Positions 1 to 9,048 of a stretch of DNA of 64,000 nucleotides are shown here, piece by piece; positions within the stretch are counted from its first letter, which is position 1; each line of letters opens with the position of its first letter. Position numbers and translations under genes: made by a program. A model generated the notes under the pieces. That model searched no databases. It saw only the letters and a list, made by a program, of their open reading frames with translations, and had not been told where the DNA came from. This DNA is from Bacteroidaceae bacterium (GTDB lineage Bacteria; Bacteroidota; Bacteroidia; Bacteroidales; Bacteroidaceae): the NCBI GenBank assembly GCA_017617315.1, contig JAFZWM010000014.1, positions 124,001-188,000 of the forward strand, given 5' to 3'.

Positions 1-1
1 C

Positions 2-1141
2 GATTACGGAAAGGTTGCTGAAATCAGATACGGCAAGTTGAAAGAACTGGAGGCTGATATTCAGTCTGTTATGAACAAACTGAAGGACGCTCAGGGCGCA
101 TCGGCCATGATTAAGGAAGAAGTTACAGCCGATGATATTGCCGATGTTGTGAGCCGCTGGACTGGCATTCCGGTGAGCAAGATGTTGCAGAGCGAGCGCG
201 AGAAACTTCTGAAGCTCGAAGACGAGTTGCATCGCCGTGTAATCGGTCAGGAAGAGGCAATCACCGCCGTTGCCAACGTGGTGCGCCGCAGCCGTGCCGG
301 ATTGCAAGATCCGCGCCGCCCAATCGGAACGTTCCTCTTCCTCGGAACAACCGGAGTGGGAAAGACCGAACTTGCCAAGGCTTTGGCCGAATATCTGTTC
401 GACGACGAAAGTCTGATGACGCGTATCGACATGAGCGAATATCAGGAGAAGTTCAGCGTAACCCGTCTTATCGGTGCGCCTCCGGGATATGTCGGCTACG
501 ACGAAGGCGGTCAGCTTACCGAGGCAGTGCGCCGCAAGCCTTATTCTGTCGTGCTTTTCGACGAGGTTGAGAAGGCTCATCCCGATGTGTTCAACACGCT
601 GTTGCAGGTGCTCGACGATGGCCGTCTGACCGATAACAAGGGCAGAACCGTGAACTTCAAGAACACAATCATCATCATGACCAGCAACTTGGGCAGTCAG
701 CTGATACAGAACGAGTTCAGCAAGATTCGCGGATTCGAGAACGACGAGCGCAAGGTTGCCGAAGTAACAGAGAATGCCAAGAACGCCGTTCTGGAGCTGC
801 TGAAGAAGACCATACGTCCGGAATTCCTGAACCGAATTGACGAGACGATAATGTTCCAGCCGTTGAAGAAGAGCGAAATCCGACGGATTGTAGAACTTCA
901 GGTCAAAGGCGTTGCAAACATGCTGAAGGACAACGGAATAGAACTCCGCTTGACAGACAGCGCGATAGATTTCCTTGCCGACGTAGGTTTCGATCCGGAG
1001 TTTGGAGCGCGTCCTGTAAAGAGAGCCATCCAGCACTTGCTGCTTAACGATTTGAGCAAGCAGATTCTGGCAGGAACGGTAAACCGCGAGAAGCCAATCG
1101 TGGTAGATTATCAGAACGAGAAATTAGTTTTCGAGAACTAA
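2..1141 (+). CDS. clpB: ATP-dependent chaperone ClpB, C-terminal part (gene enters from left edge)
   Basis: The reading frame is open from base 2 ([13 protein letters not shown]..., end of the middle-domain region) to the stop at 1141; the start lies outside the window. ClpB is the Hsp100 disaggregase that works with DnaK to pull polypeptides out of aggregates. Visible parts are the linker after the coiled-coil domain ([15 protein letters not shown]), the second AAA+ module with its Walker A loop, Walker B ([11 protein letters not shown]), the pore loop around GYVGYDEGG, sensor 1 ([10 protein letters not shown]) and the C-terminal D2-small domain ([11 protein letters not shown]). The middle domain suggests ClpB rather than ClpC or ClpA. 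One oddity is that the D2 Walker A reads GTTGVGKT where most ClpB proteins have GPTGVGKT. A strong terminator follows directly. Confidence 0.95.
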   Translation, partial: DYGKVAEIRYGKLKELEADIQSVMNKLKDAQGASAMIKEEVTADDIADVVSRWTGIPVSKMLQSEREKLLKLEDELHRRVIGQEEAITAVANVVRRSRAGLQDPRRPIGTFLFLGTTGVGKTELAKALAEYLFDDESLMTRIDMSEYQEKFSVTRLIGAPPGYVGYDEGGQLTEAVRRKPYSVVLFDEVEKAHPDVFNTLLQVLDDGRLTDNKGRTVNFKNTIIIMTSNLGSQLIQNEFSKIRGFENDERKVAEVTENAKNAVLELLKKTIRPEFLNRIDETIMFQPLKKSEIRRIVELQVKGVANMLKDNGIELRLTDSAIDFLADVGFDPEFGARPVKRAIQHLLLNDLSKQILAGTVNREKPIVVDYQNEKLVFEN

Positions 1142-1153
1142 TTAGCCACATAG

Positions 1154-1194
1154 AAAAAAGGGAGCGAAGTCGTGAGGCTTTGCTCCCTTTTTTT
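1154..1194 (+). terminator. Intrinsic terminator of clpB
   Basis: A 10-bp stem (GGGAGCGAAG paired with CTTTGCTCCC, one G-U pair) with an 8-nt loop is preceded by A6 and followed by T7. It separates clpB from the next gene, which has its own promoter. Confidence 0.9.
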
Positions 1195-1245
1195 GTTCTC
1201 AACCCCGCAACTTTCGGCGTATTGCCACTAACTTTTGCAAATCGC

Positions 1246-1276
1246 TTTGCCATCGCCGAAAAAAGTGTTATCTTCG
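1246..1276 (+). promoter_or_regulatory. Bacteroidetes-type promoter
   Basis: TTTG at 1246-1249, a 19-nt spacer, then TATCTTCG at 1269-1276, which matches TAnnTTTG at all but one position. It lies 24 nt upstream of the ATG at 1301, so the 5' leader would be short. Confidence 0.6.
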
Positions 1277-1300
1277 CACCACAAAAACAAAAAGGGAAAA

Positions 1301-1888
1301 ATGGATAATAAGACAACATGGAATGAGACCGTTGTGCTCATTGACTCTGCATATTCCGATGCCGTTGCATTCAATCTCATAGTAAATTTCGAGCGTATGC
1401 TTAACCGCCGTATTCCGAAGGCCGATTTGGCTCACTGGCTCGACTGTGTGGCTCTCGACGGCGGATTGCGCGAGGGCGACAACAATATCGATGTTGTCTT
1501 CCTTCATCCCGACGAGAAGAAGGAACTCGACAATTTCACGCCGGCTAAATTCGCGGAAGAACTGAACGACAAGGCTTTCAAGGATTCGCTCGGCGAGTTC
1601 AACCTCTATTCTTTTGGAAATGCCAGGATGACGGATTTCGACGAGTTCTTCCTCGAAACGCTTCAGGTAATTGCCGATGCCAAGGAAGTTAAGCGACTCC
1701 TCATTGTTGGCAATACCGATACAAGTTTCGAAGATATCCGCAGAATTCTGAAAAAGGTTGACGGCAAGGAATGTACGCTTTTCGGCATGCAGCCGCTCAT
1801 GCCCGGAAACTACCGTCAGGAAATTTTGGGATATTCTCTGATGAGCGCTTTGGGAATAAGCGGCGAAGAAATTGAACGCGCCAGATAA
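1301..1888 (+). CDS. Conserved Bacteroidales protein, possibly DUF6621 family
   Basis: A 195-residue soluble protein with no signal peptide or membrane segment. The longer frame from 1235 would start inside the promoter, so the ATG at 1301 (MDNKTTW...) is preferred. The N-terminus (TVVLIDSAYSDAVAFNLIVNFE) and the DVVFLHPDE segment look like alternating beta strands and helices of a Rossmann-like fold, and a second half (RLLIVGNTDTSFEDIRRILK) repeats that pattern. It is reminiscent of a small uncharacterised family confined to Bacteroidales; the family number is from memory and uncertain. It stands alone between the clpB terminator and the beta-helix gene. No function can be assigned. Confidence 0.75.
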   Translation: MDNKTTWNETVVLIDSAYSDAVAFNLIVNFERMLNRRIPKADLAHWLDCVALDGGLREGDNNIDVVFLHPDEKKELDNFTPAKFAEELNDKAFKDSLGEFNLYSFGNARMTDFDEFFLETLQVIADAKEVKRLLIVGNTDTSFEDIRRILKKVDGKECTLFGMQPLMPGNYRQEILGYSLMSALGISGEEIERAR

Positions 1889-1927
1889 AAAAATAATTTT
1901 ATATTCTTTTTTTAGCGAAAAATATAA

Positions 1928-1935
1928 TACATTTG
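1928..1935 (+). promoter_or_regulatory. -7 promoter box of the beta-helix gene
   Basis: TACATTTG fits TAnnTTTG exactly. The upstream T-run at 1905-1914 can supply a -33 element. The start codon is 40 nt downstream at 1975. Confidence 0.5.
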
Positions 1936-1974
1936 CACATTAAGTGTTATCTCATTATCCTATAGTATAGAAAA

Positions 1975-4590
1975 ATGAATAAAAGATATTTGTTAACTCT
2001 TTTGTGCATGTTACTATGTTGCGTGAGTGTATGTGCAAAAGTCCAAAAGAAAGAGAACCGAAATATTTCAATCGATCCAAAGTATCCTATAGAACTTCTC
2101 GGACAGACAATAAAGTACAACGGAAAGTACATCGAGATAAACGACAGGCATCTGCTTGTGTGTCCTAATCTCGAAGATTCGGTGTACTACAGCCGAAAGT
2201 ATGTCTACAGATCGGTAAAGGAGGCTTTTCAGGAAATTCCCGACGAACTTACAACCGAGGGCGACATCTTCATGTATCTTACACCGGGCGTGCATTGGGT
2301 AGACCAGCGCCTGCCAAACGACAACAAGAACGTTAAGATGCAGATGCACAACGGCGTGCCTACGTCAATAACCTTCACTTGCCGCGACCTCCATATCGTG
2401 GGACTGAATCCGAATCCCGAGAACGTGGTTGTTGCCGGAAACCGCGGAAACATGCGCGGTGCGGTGGGCGACTATGCAATGTTCTTCCTTCATACCGAAG
2501 GCCTTTATCTCGAGAACATAACCATCGGAAATTATTGCAACGTATCGCTCAAGTTCCCGCTGAACCACAGTCTCGACTTTGACCGAATCACGTCGCAGAG
2601 CACTCAGGCGCAGCTCTGCATCGGTCTCGTAAACCACATGTATGCCATCAACTGCCGCTTTATCGGTAGCGAGAAGGCAACGCCGCCGATGGGACGCCGC
2701 ACGCTCTTCAACAAGTGCTTCTTCGAGGTGGGCGACATGCCGCTTCCGCTCGATGCCGTGTTCCTGAACTGCGACATCACATGGCACTCTAACGATATTT
2801 TCAGAACGATGTACCATTCGGTATTCCTCAACTCAAAGATTTATACCGAATCGGCCTCTATATGGCAGTTCTACGAGAATCCGAACGCCTTCCTGACGAT
2901 GGTTGACTGTGAGGTGCACGACGATGATTTCGACCGCACCAACATGGCCGACAAGGTCAGGACAATGGCTGGAAAATCGCGCTGCTACTTCTCAAACGTA
3001 AAGTACAACGGCGAGACGATGTCTCTGCCCGAACTGGACGGCGGATTCGTAAAGGGCGGCGACTTGGCTAAGAATACCGATGTCCTGAGCGGATATTACT
3101 GCATTGTTCAGGACAGAAAGATATACAACACTTACGACTTGCTCTGCGGTACCGACGGATGGGACCCGATGGGCGTGAAGTCGTTCTTTACAAACAACTA
3201 CAGCAAGGCTGTCAAGCCGTTCCGCTTTGCCGGAGCGATAGAGGTGCGCGGCAATGGCGATTTTGCCGACCGCCGGATATTCGAGACTGACAAGATGAAG
3301 AACAACAGCACGGTGGTGCTGAGAGCAAAATACGTTCACATTTCATCGAGTGCTGCAAGCAAGATTGACCAGTCTGCCGAGTGGATGGTCGATCCTAAGT
3401 GCGCGTCTGTTGCCAAGATTGTTTCGGCTGCTGGCGACTCGTGCGTCGTTGCGGTTTCAAACAATACTTACTTCAACAAGCCTTGCAACGTGCTTGTAAG
3501 ACTGAAGAACGGACTCGAATCGCTCTGTACGTTTACCGTCAGCGGCGAGGAACTCGAAGCCCCTTCGTTCATGTCCGACCCTGTGATAATTCAGAACGGC
3601 AATGTTCTTTCGCTAAAGTACAAGCTGAGAAATGCCGGAGACCAAGACAATTCGCTGGTAAAGTGGATGAGATGCAAGGACAGAAAGTCGCAGGGCATCT
3701 GCGTGATGACGAACAACGACGACAACACGCTCAACACATACAAGCTGACTTCTGCCGACAACGGATATTACATCAAGGCGCAGGTTACTCCGCGATGCAG
3801 GAACAGCAAGATGGGAAAGACGGCGGTTGTCTCAATAAAGAAGCCTGTCTGCATTCCGGCAACGAACAGCGAGAAGCTTACCCTTGCGTCCGATTTCAAG
3901 AATATGTCTACGGCCATTCAGCCAAAGGCTCTGCCGGGATTCTGGATGCAGGACATTTATGTTCCGCGAGATTCTGCCAACTTCGTGTGGAAAAACAAGC
4001 TAGGCTCAACGGCGTGGGGCTACAGTCTTGGCAAGGGCTCGGCTGCTCCTTACAAAGGCTTCTGCCAGCAGGTGAGAGGCGCCAGACTGGTCTACGTTCC
4101 CGACACGGTTAACAAGTATTCGGCCGATGTTAATGTTACGTTCAAGATTACTCCGTCTAAGGGACAGGGACAGGGCGTTGCCATGAGCGGCGAGTATATC
4201 GACCTCTTCATTCAGTACGACCCAGTAACGAGCACGGGATATGGCGTCCGTCTTCAGAGATGGCCTGAGTATAACCGTGCAATTACATACACCATCATGA
4301 AGTACCGCAACGGCTTTGCCACTCCAATCTCGCGTTCGGCACTTTCAAACTGCTTTGTCGGAGGCAGTTACATAACGATAAGCATCACCGGACGCGACAT
4401 CGCCGTCAAGTCGTACAGCGATTATCCGGTAGATATGCGCAACAGAACGGAGGACGTTAATTCCGAGGTTCTGCTTACGGCAAGAGTCAACCCTCTGCCG
4501 TTCCGTGCCATCGGCATCCACTCAATGGCGTCTCAGTCGTCGCCGATCTTGCTTCGCGAGATTAACTGCGAGTGGAAGGGAAAGCAATAA
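1975..4590 (+). CDS. Secreted pectinesterase-like right-handed beta-helix protein
   Basis: 871 residues with a clear signal peptide (MNKRYLLTLLCMLLCCVSVCA). Residues about 60-370 read as a right-handed beta-helix: short strand repeats rich in N/G/F such as DLHIVGLNPNPENVVVAGNRG, LYLENITIGNYCNVSLK and MYAINCRFIGS, as in pectin methylesterases (CE8) and related pectin-active proteins. A central part (about 450-640) looks like Ig-like segments. The C-terminal 230 residues (from about LTLASDFKN) look like a concanavalin-type jelly-roll, ending in REINCEWKGKQ. It is probably exported and acts on or binds a plant polysaccharide; I cannot verify the esterase catalytic pair (Asp/Asp/Arg), so activity is not certain. 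It is monocistronic and not next to other pectin genes; a PL1 lyase lies 50 kb away in the window. Confidence 0.65.
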   Translation: MNKRYLLTLLCMLLCCVSVCAKVQKKENRNISIDPKYPIELLGQTIKYNGKYIEINDRHLLVCPNLEDSVYYSRKYVYRSVKEAFQEIPDELTTEGDIFMYLTPGVHWVDQRLPNDNKNVKMQMHNGVPTSITFTCRDLHIVGLNPNPENVVVAGNRGNMRGAVGDYAMFFLHTEGLYLENITIGNYCNVSLKFPLNHSLDFDRITSQSTQAQLCIGLVNHMYAINCRFIGSEKATPPMGRRTLFNKCFFEVGDMPLPLDAVFLNCDITWHSNDIFRTMYHSVFLNSKIYTESASIWQFYENPNAFLTMVDCEVHDDDFDRTNMADKVRTMAGKSRCYFSNVKYNGETMSLPELDGGFVKGGDLAKNTDVLSGYYCIVQDRKIYNTYDLLCGTDGWDPMGVKSFFTNNYSKAVKPFRFAGAIEVRGNGDFADRRIFETDKMKNNSTVVLRAKYVHISSSAASKIDQSAEWMVDPKCASVAKIVSAAGDSCVVAVSNNTYFNKPCNVLVRLKNGLESLCTFTVSGEELEAPSFMSDPVIIQNGNVLSLKYKLRNAGDQDNSLVKWMRCKDRKSQGICVMTNNDDNTLNTYKLTSADNGYYIKAQVTPRCRNSKMGKTAVVSIKKPVCIPATNSEKLTLASDFKNMSTAIQPKALPGFWMQDIYVPRDSANFVWKNKLGSTAWGYSLGKGSAAPYKGFCQQVRGARLVYVPDTVNKYSADVNVTFKITPSKGQGQGVAMSGEYIDLFIQYDPVTSTGYGVRLQRWPEYNRAITYTIMKYRNGFATPISRSALSNCFVGGSYITISITGRDIAVKSYSDYPVDMRNRTEDVNSEVLLTARVNPLPFRAIGIHSMASQSSPILLREINCEWKGKQ

Positions 4591-4647
4591 TTAAACAAAA
4601 GTAGAGTTATAAAATAAAGTATTCAGTATAATAGTTTTAATTGGTAA

Positions 4648-5874
4648 ATGGGAAAAGTATTAGTTATCGGTGCCGGTGGCGTTGCTACAGTAGCATGCCA
4701 CAAAATAGCCCAAAACTCTGATGTGTTTACAGAGATTATGATTGCAAGCCGTACAAAGGCTAAGTGCGACAAGATTGTCGAGGCTATCGGTAATCCAAAT
4801 ATAAAGACGGCTCAGGTTGATGCCGACAGTGTGGATGAACTTGTTAAGTTGTTCAACGACTTCAAGCCCGAATTGGTTGTGAACCTGGCTTTGCCTTATC
4901 AGGACCTTACTATCATGGAGGCTTGTTTGCAGTGCGGTGTCAACTATCTTGATACTGCCAACTACGAGCCAAAGGACGAGGCTCACTTTGAATACAGCTG
5001 GCAGTGGGCTTACAAGAAACGCTTTGAGGATGCAGGCCTTACAGCCATCCTTGGCTGCGGTTTCGACCCGGGCGTGAGCGGCGTTTACACTGCATACGCA
5101 GCAAAGCATCACTTCGACGAGATTACTCATCTTGATATTGTTGACTGCAACGCCGGAAATCATCACAAGGCATTTGCAACAAACTTCAACCCAGAGATTA
5201 ACATCCGCGAGATTACTCAGAAGGGCTTGTACTACAAGGACGGCCAGTGGCTCGAGACAGACCCGTTGTCTGTTCATCAGCCAATTACATACCCTAACAT
5301 CGGTCCTCGCGAGAGCTACCTGATGCACCACGAGGAACTTGAGAGCCTTGTGAAGAACTATCCAACCATCAAGCAGGCTCGCTTCTGGATGACATTCGGA
5401 CAGCAGTATCTTACTTATCTCGATGTTATCCAGAACATCGGCATGAGCCGCATCGACGAGATGGAGTACGAGGCTCCGCTGGCCGACGGTTCTGGCAAGA
5501 ACGTGAAGGTGAAAATCGTTCCTCTTCAGTTCCTGAAAGCTGTTCTTCCAAACCCACAGGATTTGGGCGAGAACTACGAGGGCGAGACAAGCATCGGCTG
5601 CCGCATCCGTGGTATCAAGGACGGCAAGGAGCGCACATACTACGTTTACAATAACTGTAGCCATCAGGAGGCATACAAGGAGACTGGCATGCAGGGCGTA
5701 AGCTACACAACTGGCGTGCCTGCAATGATTGGCGCAATGATGTTCTTCAAGGGCTTGTGGAAGCGTCCGGGTGTTTGGAACGTTGAGGAATTCGATCCAG
5801 ATCCATTTATGGAACAACTGAATAAGCAAGGATTACCATGGCACGAGGTGTTCGATGGTGACTTAGAACTATAA
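4648..5874 (+). CDS. Carboxynorspermidine dehydrogenase-like (saccharopine dehydrogenase family)
   Basis: 408 residues, soluble. The N-terminus is an NAD(P)-binding Rossmann motif (VLVIGAGGVATVACHKIA), followed by SRT, which suits NADPH, and by the family signature GCGFDPGVSGVY and IGPRESYLMHHEELES. Family knowledge: in Bacteroidales these proteins are usually carboxynorspermidine/carboxyspermidine synthases that condense aspartate semialdehyde with a diamine in the alternative (sym-)spermidine pathway; lysine-pathway saccharopine dehydrogenases are the other branch. The length of about 400 residues fits the polyamine enzyme. It lies 22 bp upstream of recA on the same strand and is probably co-transcribed; the pairing gives no obvious functional link. 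Confidence 0.8.
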   Translation: MGKVLVIGAGGVATVACHKIAQNSDVFTEIMIASRTKAKCDKIVEAIGNPNIKTAQVDADSVDELVKLFNDFKPELVVNLALPYQDLTIMEACLQCGVNYLDTANYEPKDEAHFEYSWQWAYKKRFEDAGLTAILGCGFDPGVSGVYTAYAAKHHFDEITHLDIVDCNAGNHHKAFATNFNPEINIREITQKGLYYKDGQWLETDPLSVHQPITYPNIGPRESYLMHHEELESLVKNYPTIKQARFWMTFGQQYLTYLDVIQNIGMSRIDEMEYEAPLADGSGKNVKVKIVPLQFLKAVLPNPQDLGENYEGETSIGCRIRGIKDGKERTYYVYNNCSHQEAYKETGMQGVSYTTGVPAMIGAMMFFKGLWKRPGVWNVEEFDPDPFMEQLNKQGLPWHEVFDGDLEL

Positions 5875-5896
5875 CCGTTAAAAACTAATTACAAAC

Positions 5897-7003
5897 ATGG
5901 CAAAAAAAATTGTTGGCGGCGAGATTGACTTCAGCGCCAATTCGAACAGTGAGAAACTCAAGGCTTTGCAGGCTGCTATCGGCAAGCTCGAGAAAGACTT
6001 TGGTAAGAATACGGTGATGCGCATGGGCGACAACAACGTGGAGCAGGTTGAGGTTATCCCTACAGGCTCTATCGGCCTTAACGCTGCGCTTGGCGTTGGC
6101 GGATATCCAAAGGGCAGAATCATCGAAATCTACGGTCCTGAATCATCAGGTAAGACCACTCTTGCCATCCACGCCATTGCCGAGGCTCAGAAGGCTGGCG
6201 GAATCGCCGCTTTCATCGATGCCGAGCACGCTTTCGACCGCTTCTATGCAAAGAAACTGGGCGTTGATGTTGATAATCTGTGGATTTCACAGCCGGACAA
6301 CGGCGAGCAGGCTCTCGAAATTGCCGACCAGCTTATCCGTTCATCGGCTATCGACATCATCGTTATCGACTCTGTTGCAGCCCTTACTCCAAAGGCCGAG
6401 ATTGAGGGCGACATGGGCGACAACCGCGTGGGCTTGCAGGCTCGACTCATGAGTCAGGCACTGCGCAAGCTTACTGCAACAATCAGCAAGACTAACACAA
6501 CATGTATCTTCATCAACCAGTTGCGCGAGAAGATTGGCGTAATGTTCGGCAACCCTGAGACTACAACCGGAGGTAATGCGCTGAAGTTCTATGCCAGCGT
6601 GCGTATCGACATACGCCGCGTAACAAGCATAAAGGACGGCGACGAGGTTATCGGTAATCAGGTTCGCGTAAAGATTGTGAAGAACAAGGTTGCGCCTCCA
6701 TTCCGCAAGACTGAGTTCGAGATTACCTTTGGCGAGGGCATCAGCAAGGCCGGCGAGATTGTTGACCTTGGCGTTGAGTACGGCATCATTAAGAAGAGCG
6801 GCTCATGGTACAGCTATCAGGACAACAAACTGGCTCAGGGACGCGATGCAACCAAGAAGCTTATGATTGACAATCCGGAGCTTGCCGAGGACATTGAGAA
6901 GCAGATTGCTGCCAAGCTGAAGAACGGCGACATGGACGAGGCTGAGCTAAACGATGACGACAAACTGGAGGTAAAAGAGCAGGAGATTGCTCCTGAAGAA
7001 TAA
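5897..7003 (+). CDS. recA: RecA recombinase
   Basis: 368 residues, full length. RecA forms ATP-dependent filaments on single-stranded DNA for strand exchange and for LexA-type co-protease activity. Walker A is GPESSGKT at about residues 80-87, Walker [11 protein letters not shown], the L1/L2 DNA-binding loops are visible ([36 protein letters not shown]), and the acidic C-terminal tail ([22 protein letters not shown]) is present. The start (MAKKIVGGE) is preceded by the stop of the dehydrogenase gene 22 bp upstream. A strong composite terminator follows. No obvious SOS box was seen in the short gap, so expression probably comes from the upstream promoter. Confidence 0.98.
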   Translation: MAKKIVGGEIDFSANSNSEKLKALQAAIGKLEKDFGKNTVMRMGDNNVEQVEVIPTGSIGLNAALGVGGYPKGRIIEIYGPESSGKTTLAIHAIAEAQKAGGIAAFIDAEHAFDRFYAKKLGVDVDNLWISQPDNGEQALEIADQLIRSSAIDIIVIDSVAALTPKAEIEGDMGDNRVGLQARLMSQALRKLTATISKTNTTCIFINQLREKIGVMFGNPETTTGGNALKFYASVRIDIRRVTSIKDGDEVIGNQVRVKIVKNKVAPPFRKTEFEITFGEGISKAGEIVDLGVEYGIIKKSGSWYSYQDNKLAQGRDATKKLMIDNPELAEDIEKQIAAKLKNGDMDEAELNDDDKLEVKEQEIAPEE

Positions 7004-7034
7004 GAATCCGGTTCGTTGTAAGAACGATAATAAG

Positions 7035-7092
7035 GGTGGTGTAATCCTCTTTTTCTGCCGTGTGCAGAAAGTGGTTACACCACCTTTTTTTT
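7035..7092 (+). terminator. Composite terminator of recA
   Basis: Outer stem GGTGGTGTAA (7035-7044) pairs with TTACACCACC (7075-7084) and is followed by T8. An inner hairpin TTTCTGC/GCAGAAA (7053-7070) sits inside the loop, giving a two-storey structure. Confidence 0.9.
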
Positions 7093-7237
7093 GTTTCTTT
7101 GCTTTTGTGGAAAAATGGTGGATTTGATATAATTTTTGCCTAATTGCTTGCCTTTAAAGTCAGAAATTTTTAAATTTGCGTGTTATTAACCCAAAAAACA
7201 TTCAAACAACAATAAAAAAACAGAAAGTATTTTTATT

Positions 7238-7267
7238 TAACATATTATAAATCATAGCGTTTGCTAT
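7238..7267 (+). repeat. 30-bp promoter-like repeat, copy 1
   Basis: This 30-bp stretch, beginning TAACATATTAT and ending CATAGCGTTTGCTAT, recurs at 55782-55811 with one mismatch. In both places AAACAGAAA stands 20-21 bp upstream, so the shared block is about 50 bp. It contains a small palindrome (ATAGC-GTTT-GCTAT) and TAgcgTTTG, close to a Bacteroidetes -7 box, with T-rich sequence about 20 bp upstream. Here it stands just before the structured RNA candidate. It may be a conserved promoter or a remnant of a repeated element. Confidence 0.6.
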
Positions 7268-7269
7268 TT

Positions 7270-7428
7270 ATTCGGTGTCATTCTGGAACGTGAGAAATTT
7301 TAGATTATGATTCGCCGTTGAATAAGTCAGTAAATGCCTGCGCTTAGCGTGGGCTTTTGGCTTATCTGGTGAATCGGGCAATTCTCACGGCCTCAGAATG
7401 CGGATAATGTCAAAGTCCGCGTTTTTTT
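7270..7428 (+). ncRNA. Candidate structured ncRNA, rod-shaped, 6S-RNA-like architecture
   Basis: The segment 7279-7400 is almost entirely self-complementary. The closing part pairs CATTCTG (7279-7285) with CAGAATG (7394-7400) and CGTGAGAA (7289-7296) with TTCTCACG (7382-7389). An asymmetric bubble follows (11 nt at 7297-7307 against about 5 nt at 7377-7381). The inner rod pairs 7309-7317 with 7367-7375, 7322-7328 with 7359-7365, and 7336-7343 with 7347-7354 around a UUA loop. A terminator hairpin (GCGGA/TCCGC, then T7) ends it at 7428. Closing stem, central bubble, terminal stem and a length near 160 nt are the hallmarks of 6S RNA, which mimics an open promoter and binds RNA polymerase; that identity is inference. 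The alternative is an untranslated leader of the hsd operon, whose first gene starts 55 nt after the terminator. Confidence 0.55.
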
Positions 7429-7460
7429 ATGGCCGTGAGAGTACCCCGAAACCGATAAGC
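7360..7460 (+). repeat. Second inverted repeat sharing an arm with the structured RNA
   Basis: The 3' arm of the rod can pair instead with sequence downstream of the terminator: TCTCACGGCC (7383-7392) with GGCCGTGAGA (7431-7440), CGGG (7375-7378) with CCCG (7445-7448), and GCTTATC plus GG (7360-7369, one bulge) with CCGATAAGC (7452-7460). The two folds are mutually exclusive, and the terminator hairpin lies in the loop of the second. Confidence 0.6.
7400..7428 (+). terminator. Terminator of the structured RNA, ahead of hsdM
   Basis: GCGGA (7400-7404) pairs with TCCGC (7416-7420) around an 11-nt loop, followed by G and T7. It would end transcription before hsdM unless bypassed, so it is either the 3' end of a separate small RNA or an attenuator. 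Confidence 0.7.
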
Positions 7461-7482
7461 GAGCGCATAAAAGCGCGATTTT

Positions 7483-9048
7483 ATGACACAGCAAAATCAG
7501 CGTGCCGAGCTGCACGCAACCATTTGGGATATTGCCAACGACCTCCGTGGCGCCATTGGTGGGTGGGATTTCAAAGCATACGTTTTGAGCTCCCTTTTCT
7601 ACCGCTTCATTTCCGAAAACACAGCTGCTTATTTCGACCGCTTGCTCAAAGCATCCGGCGTAAATAAAAACTACGCCGATATGTCCGACGATGAGGCAGA
7701 AAACGCCCGTCAGCAAGCAATCGACGAAAAAGGCTTCTTTATACTTCCTTCGCAGCTCTTCTGCAATGTAGTTCGTAGCCTCGATACCAACAACGAAGCC
7801 ACATACAAGGACCTCAACGAGCGCATTAGCACCATCTTTCACGAAATCGAAAAGTCAGCTCTCGGCTCGCCTTCCGAAGACGACATCAAAGGCCTCTTCA
7901 CCGACTTCGTTGTCGATAGTCCACAACTCGGCAACACCGTACTCGTTCGCAACAAGTTGCTCGCTAAGGTCTTTATCCGCGTTGCTGAAATGGACCTCGG
8001 TGAGGTAGATTTCGACAACAACCAAATAGACGCTTTCGGCGATACATACGAGTTCCTCATGAAGATGTATGCCTCCGAAGGTGGCAAGAGTGGCGGCGAA
8101 CAATTTACGCCCCAAGAGGTCAGCGAAGTGCTTGCCCGCCTCGCTATTCATAACAACAAGAATATAAAATCCGTCTACGACCCGGCTTGTGGCTCAGGCT
8201 CGCTTCTCTTGAAGTTCGCCAAACTCGTGCCGGACCGCAACGCTATCAAATACTTCGGGCAGGAACTTGTTCCTACCAACTACAATCTTAGCCGCATCAA
8301 TATGTTTCTGCATAATATCAACTTTGATAAGTTCGATATTCAGTGTGGCAATACTCTCACCGACCCGCGCCACCGCGACGAAGAGCCCTTCGATGCCATC
8401 GTCTCCAATCCGCCATATTCGCAGCCATGGGAGGGCGATGCAAATCCGCTGCTCATCAACGACGATCGCTATGCTCCTGCTGGTATCCTTGCGCCCAAAG
8501 CCAAAAGCGACCTCGCGTTTACTATGCACATGCTCAAATCACTCTCCGAGAGTGGCACGGCTGCCATTGTCGAGTTCCCGGGCGTGCTTTATCGTGGTAG
8601 CGCGGAGCAGAAAATCCGTCAGTATCTCGTCAAGAATAACTATGTAGATACCGTCATTCAGCTCCCTGGAAACCTCTTCTTTGGTGTCCCTATTGCCACC
8701 TGCATCATTGTGCTGCGCAAGAGTGCCCGCCCCGACAATAATATTCTGTTTATCGATGCATCGAAGCTCTTTGTCAAAGACGGCAACAAAAACCGCCTTT
8801 CGCCCGAAAACCAAGATGCCATCGTCAACGCCTATGCCGACCGCAAAGAAGTGCAGTATTTCACCCGCCTCGTCTCATGCCAAGATGTAGAGGCTAACGG
8901 TTACGACCTTACTGTTTCGTCGTATGTCAAGAAAGAAGATACGCGCGAGGTTATAAATATAGAAGAGGTCAACGCCCAGCTCGAAACCCTTTGCAAAGAA
9001 GGTGCTGCGCTCCGTTCCGAAATCAACCAACTAATTGCTACGCTATGA
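7483..9048 (+). CDS. hsdM: Type I restriction-modification system, methyltransferase subunit HsdM
   Basis: 521 residues. HsdM is the adenine-N6 methylase subunit that methylates host DNA at sites chosen by HsdS. An N-terminal helical HsdM_N domain (residues 1-150) precedes the SAM-binding motif I DPACGSG (233-239) and catalytic motif IV NPPY (309-312); GEQFTPQEVSEVLARL is the usual family segment before motif I. The start ATG at 7483 (MTQQNQRAEL) suits the family N-terminus. Its stop overlaps the hsdS start (ATGA), so translation is probably coupled. The operon sits immediately downstream of the structured RNA and carries no obvious promoter of its own in the 54-bp gap. Codon choice (many CTC, GTC, CGC) differs from flanking genes, suggesting acquisition. 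Confidence 0.97.
   Translation: MTQQNQRAELHATIWDIANDLRGAIGGWDFKAYVLSSLFYRFISENTAAYFDRLLKASGVNKNYADMSDDEAENARQQAIDEKGFFILPSQLFCNVVRSLDTNNEATYKDLNERISTIFHEIEKSALGSPSEDDIKGLFTDFVVDSPQLGNTVLVRNKLLAKVFIRVAEMDLGEVDFDNNQIDAFGDTYEFLMKMYASEGGKSGGEQFTPQEVSEVLARLAIHNNKNIKSVYDPACGSGSLLLKFAKLVPDRNAIKYFGQELVPTNYNLSRINMFLHNINFDKFDIQCGNTLTDPRHRDEEPFDAIVSNPPYSQPWEGDANPLLINDDRYAPAGILAPKAKSDLAFTMHMLKSLSESGTAAIVEFPGVLYRGSAEQKIRQYLVKNNYVDTVIQLPGNLFFGVPIATCIIVLRKSARPDNNILFIDASKLFVKDGNKNRLSPENQDAIVNAYADRKEVQYFTRLVSCQDVEANGYDLTVSSYVKKEDTREVINIEEVNAQLETLCKEGAALRSEINQLIATL

Noticed and set aside
4660-5829. 389-codon open frame on the minus strand opposite the dehydrogenase gene
   Set aside because: It mirrors a well-conserved plus-strand enzyme, its translation is low-complexity hydrophobic with no family motif, and there is no promoter.
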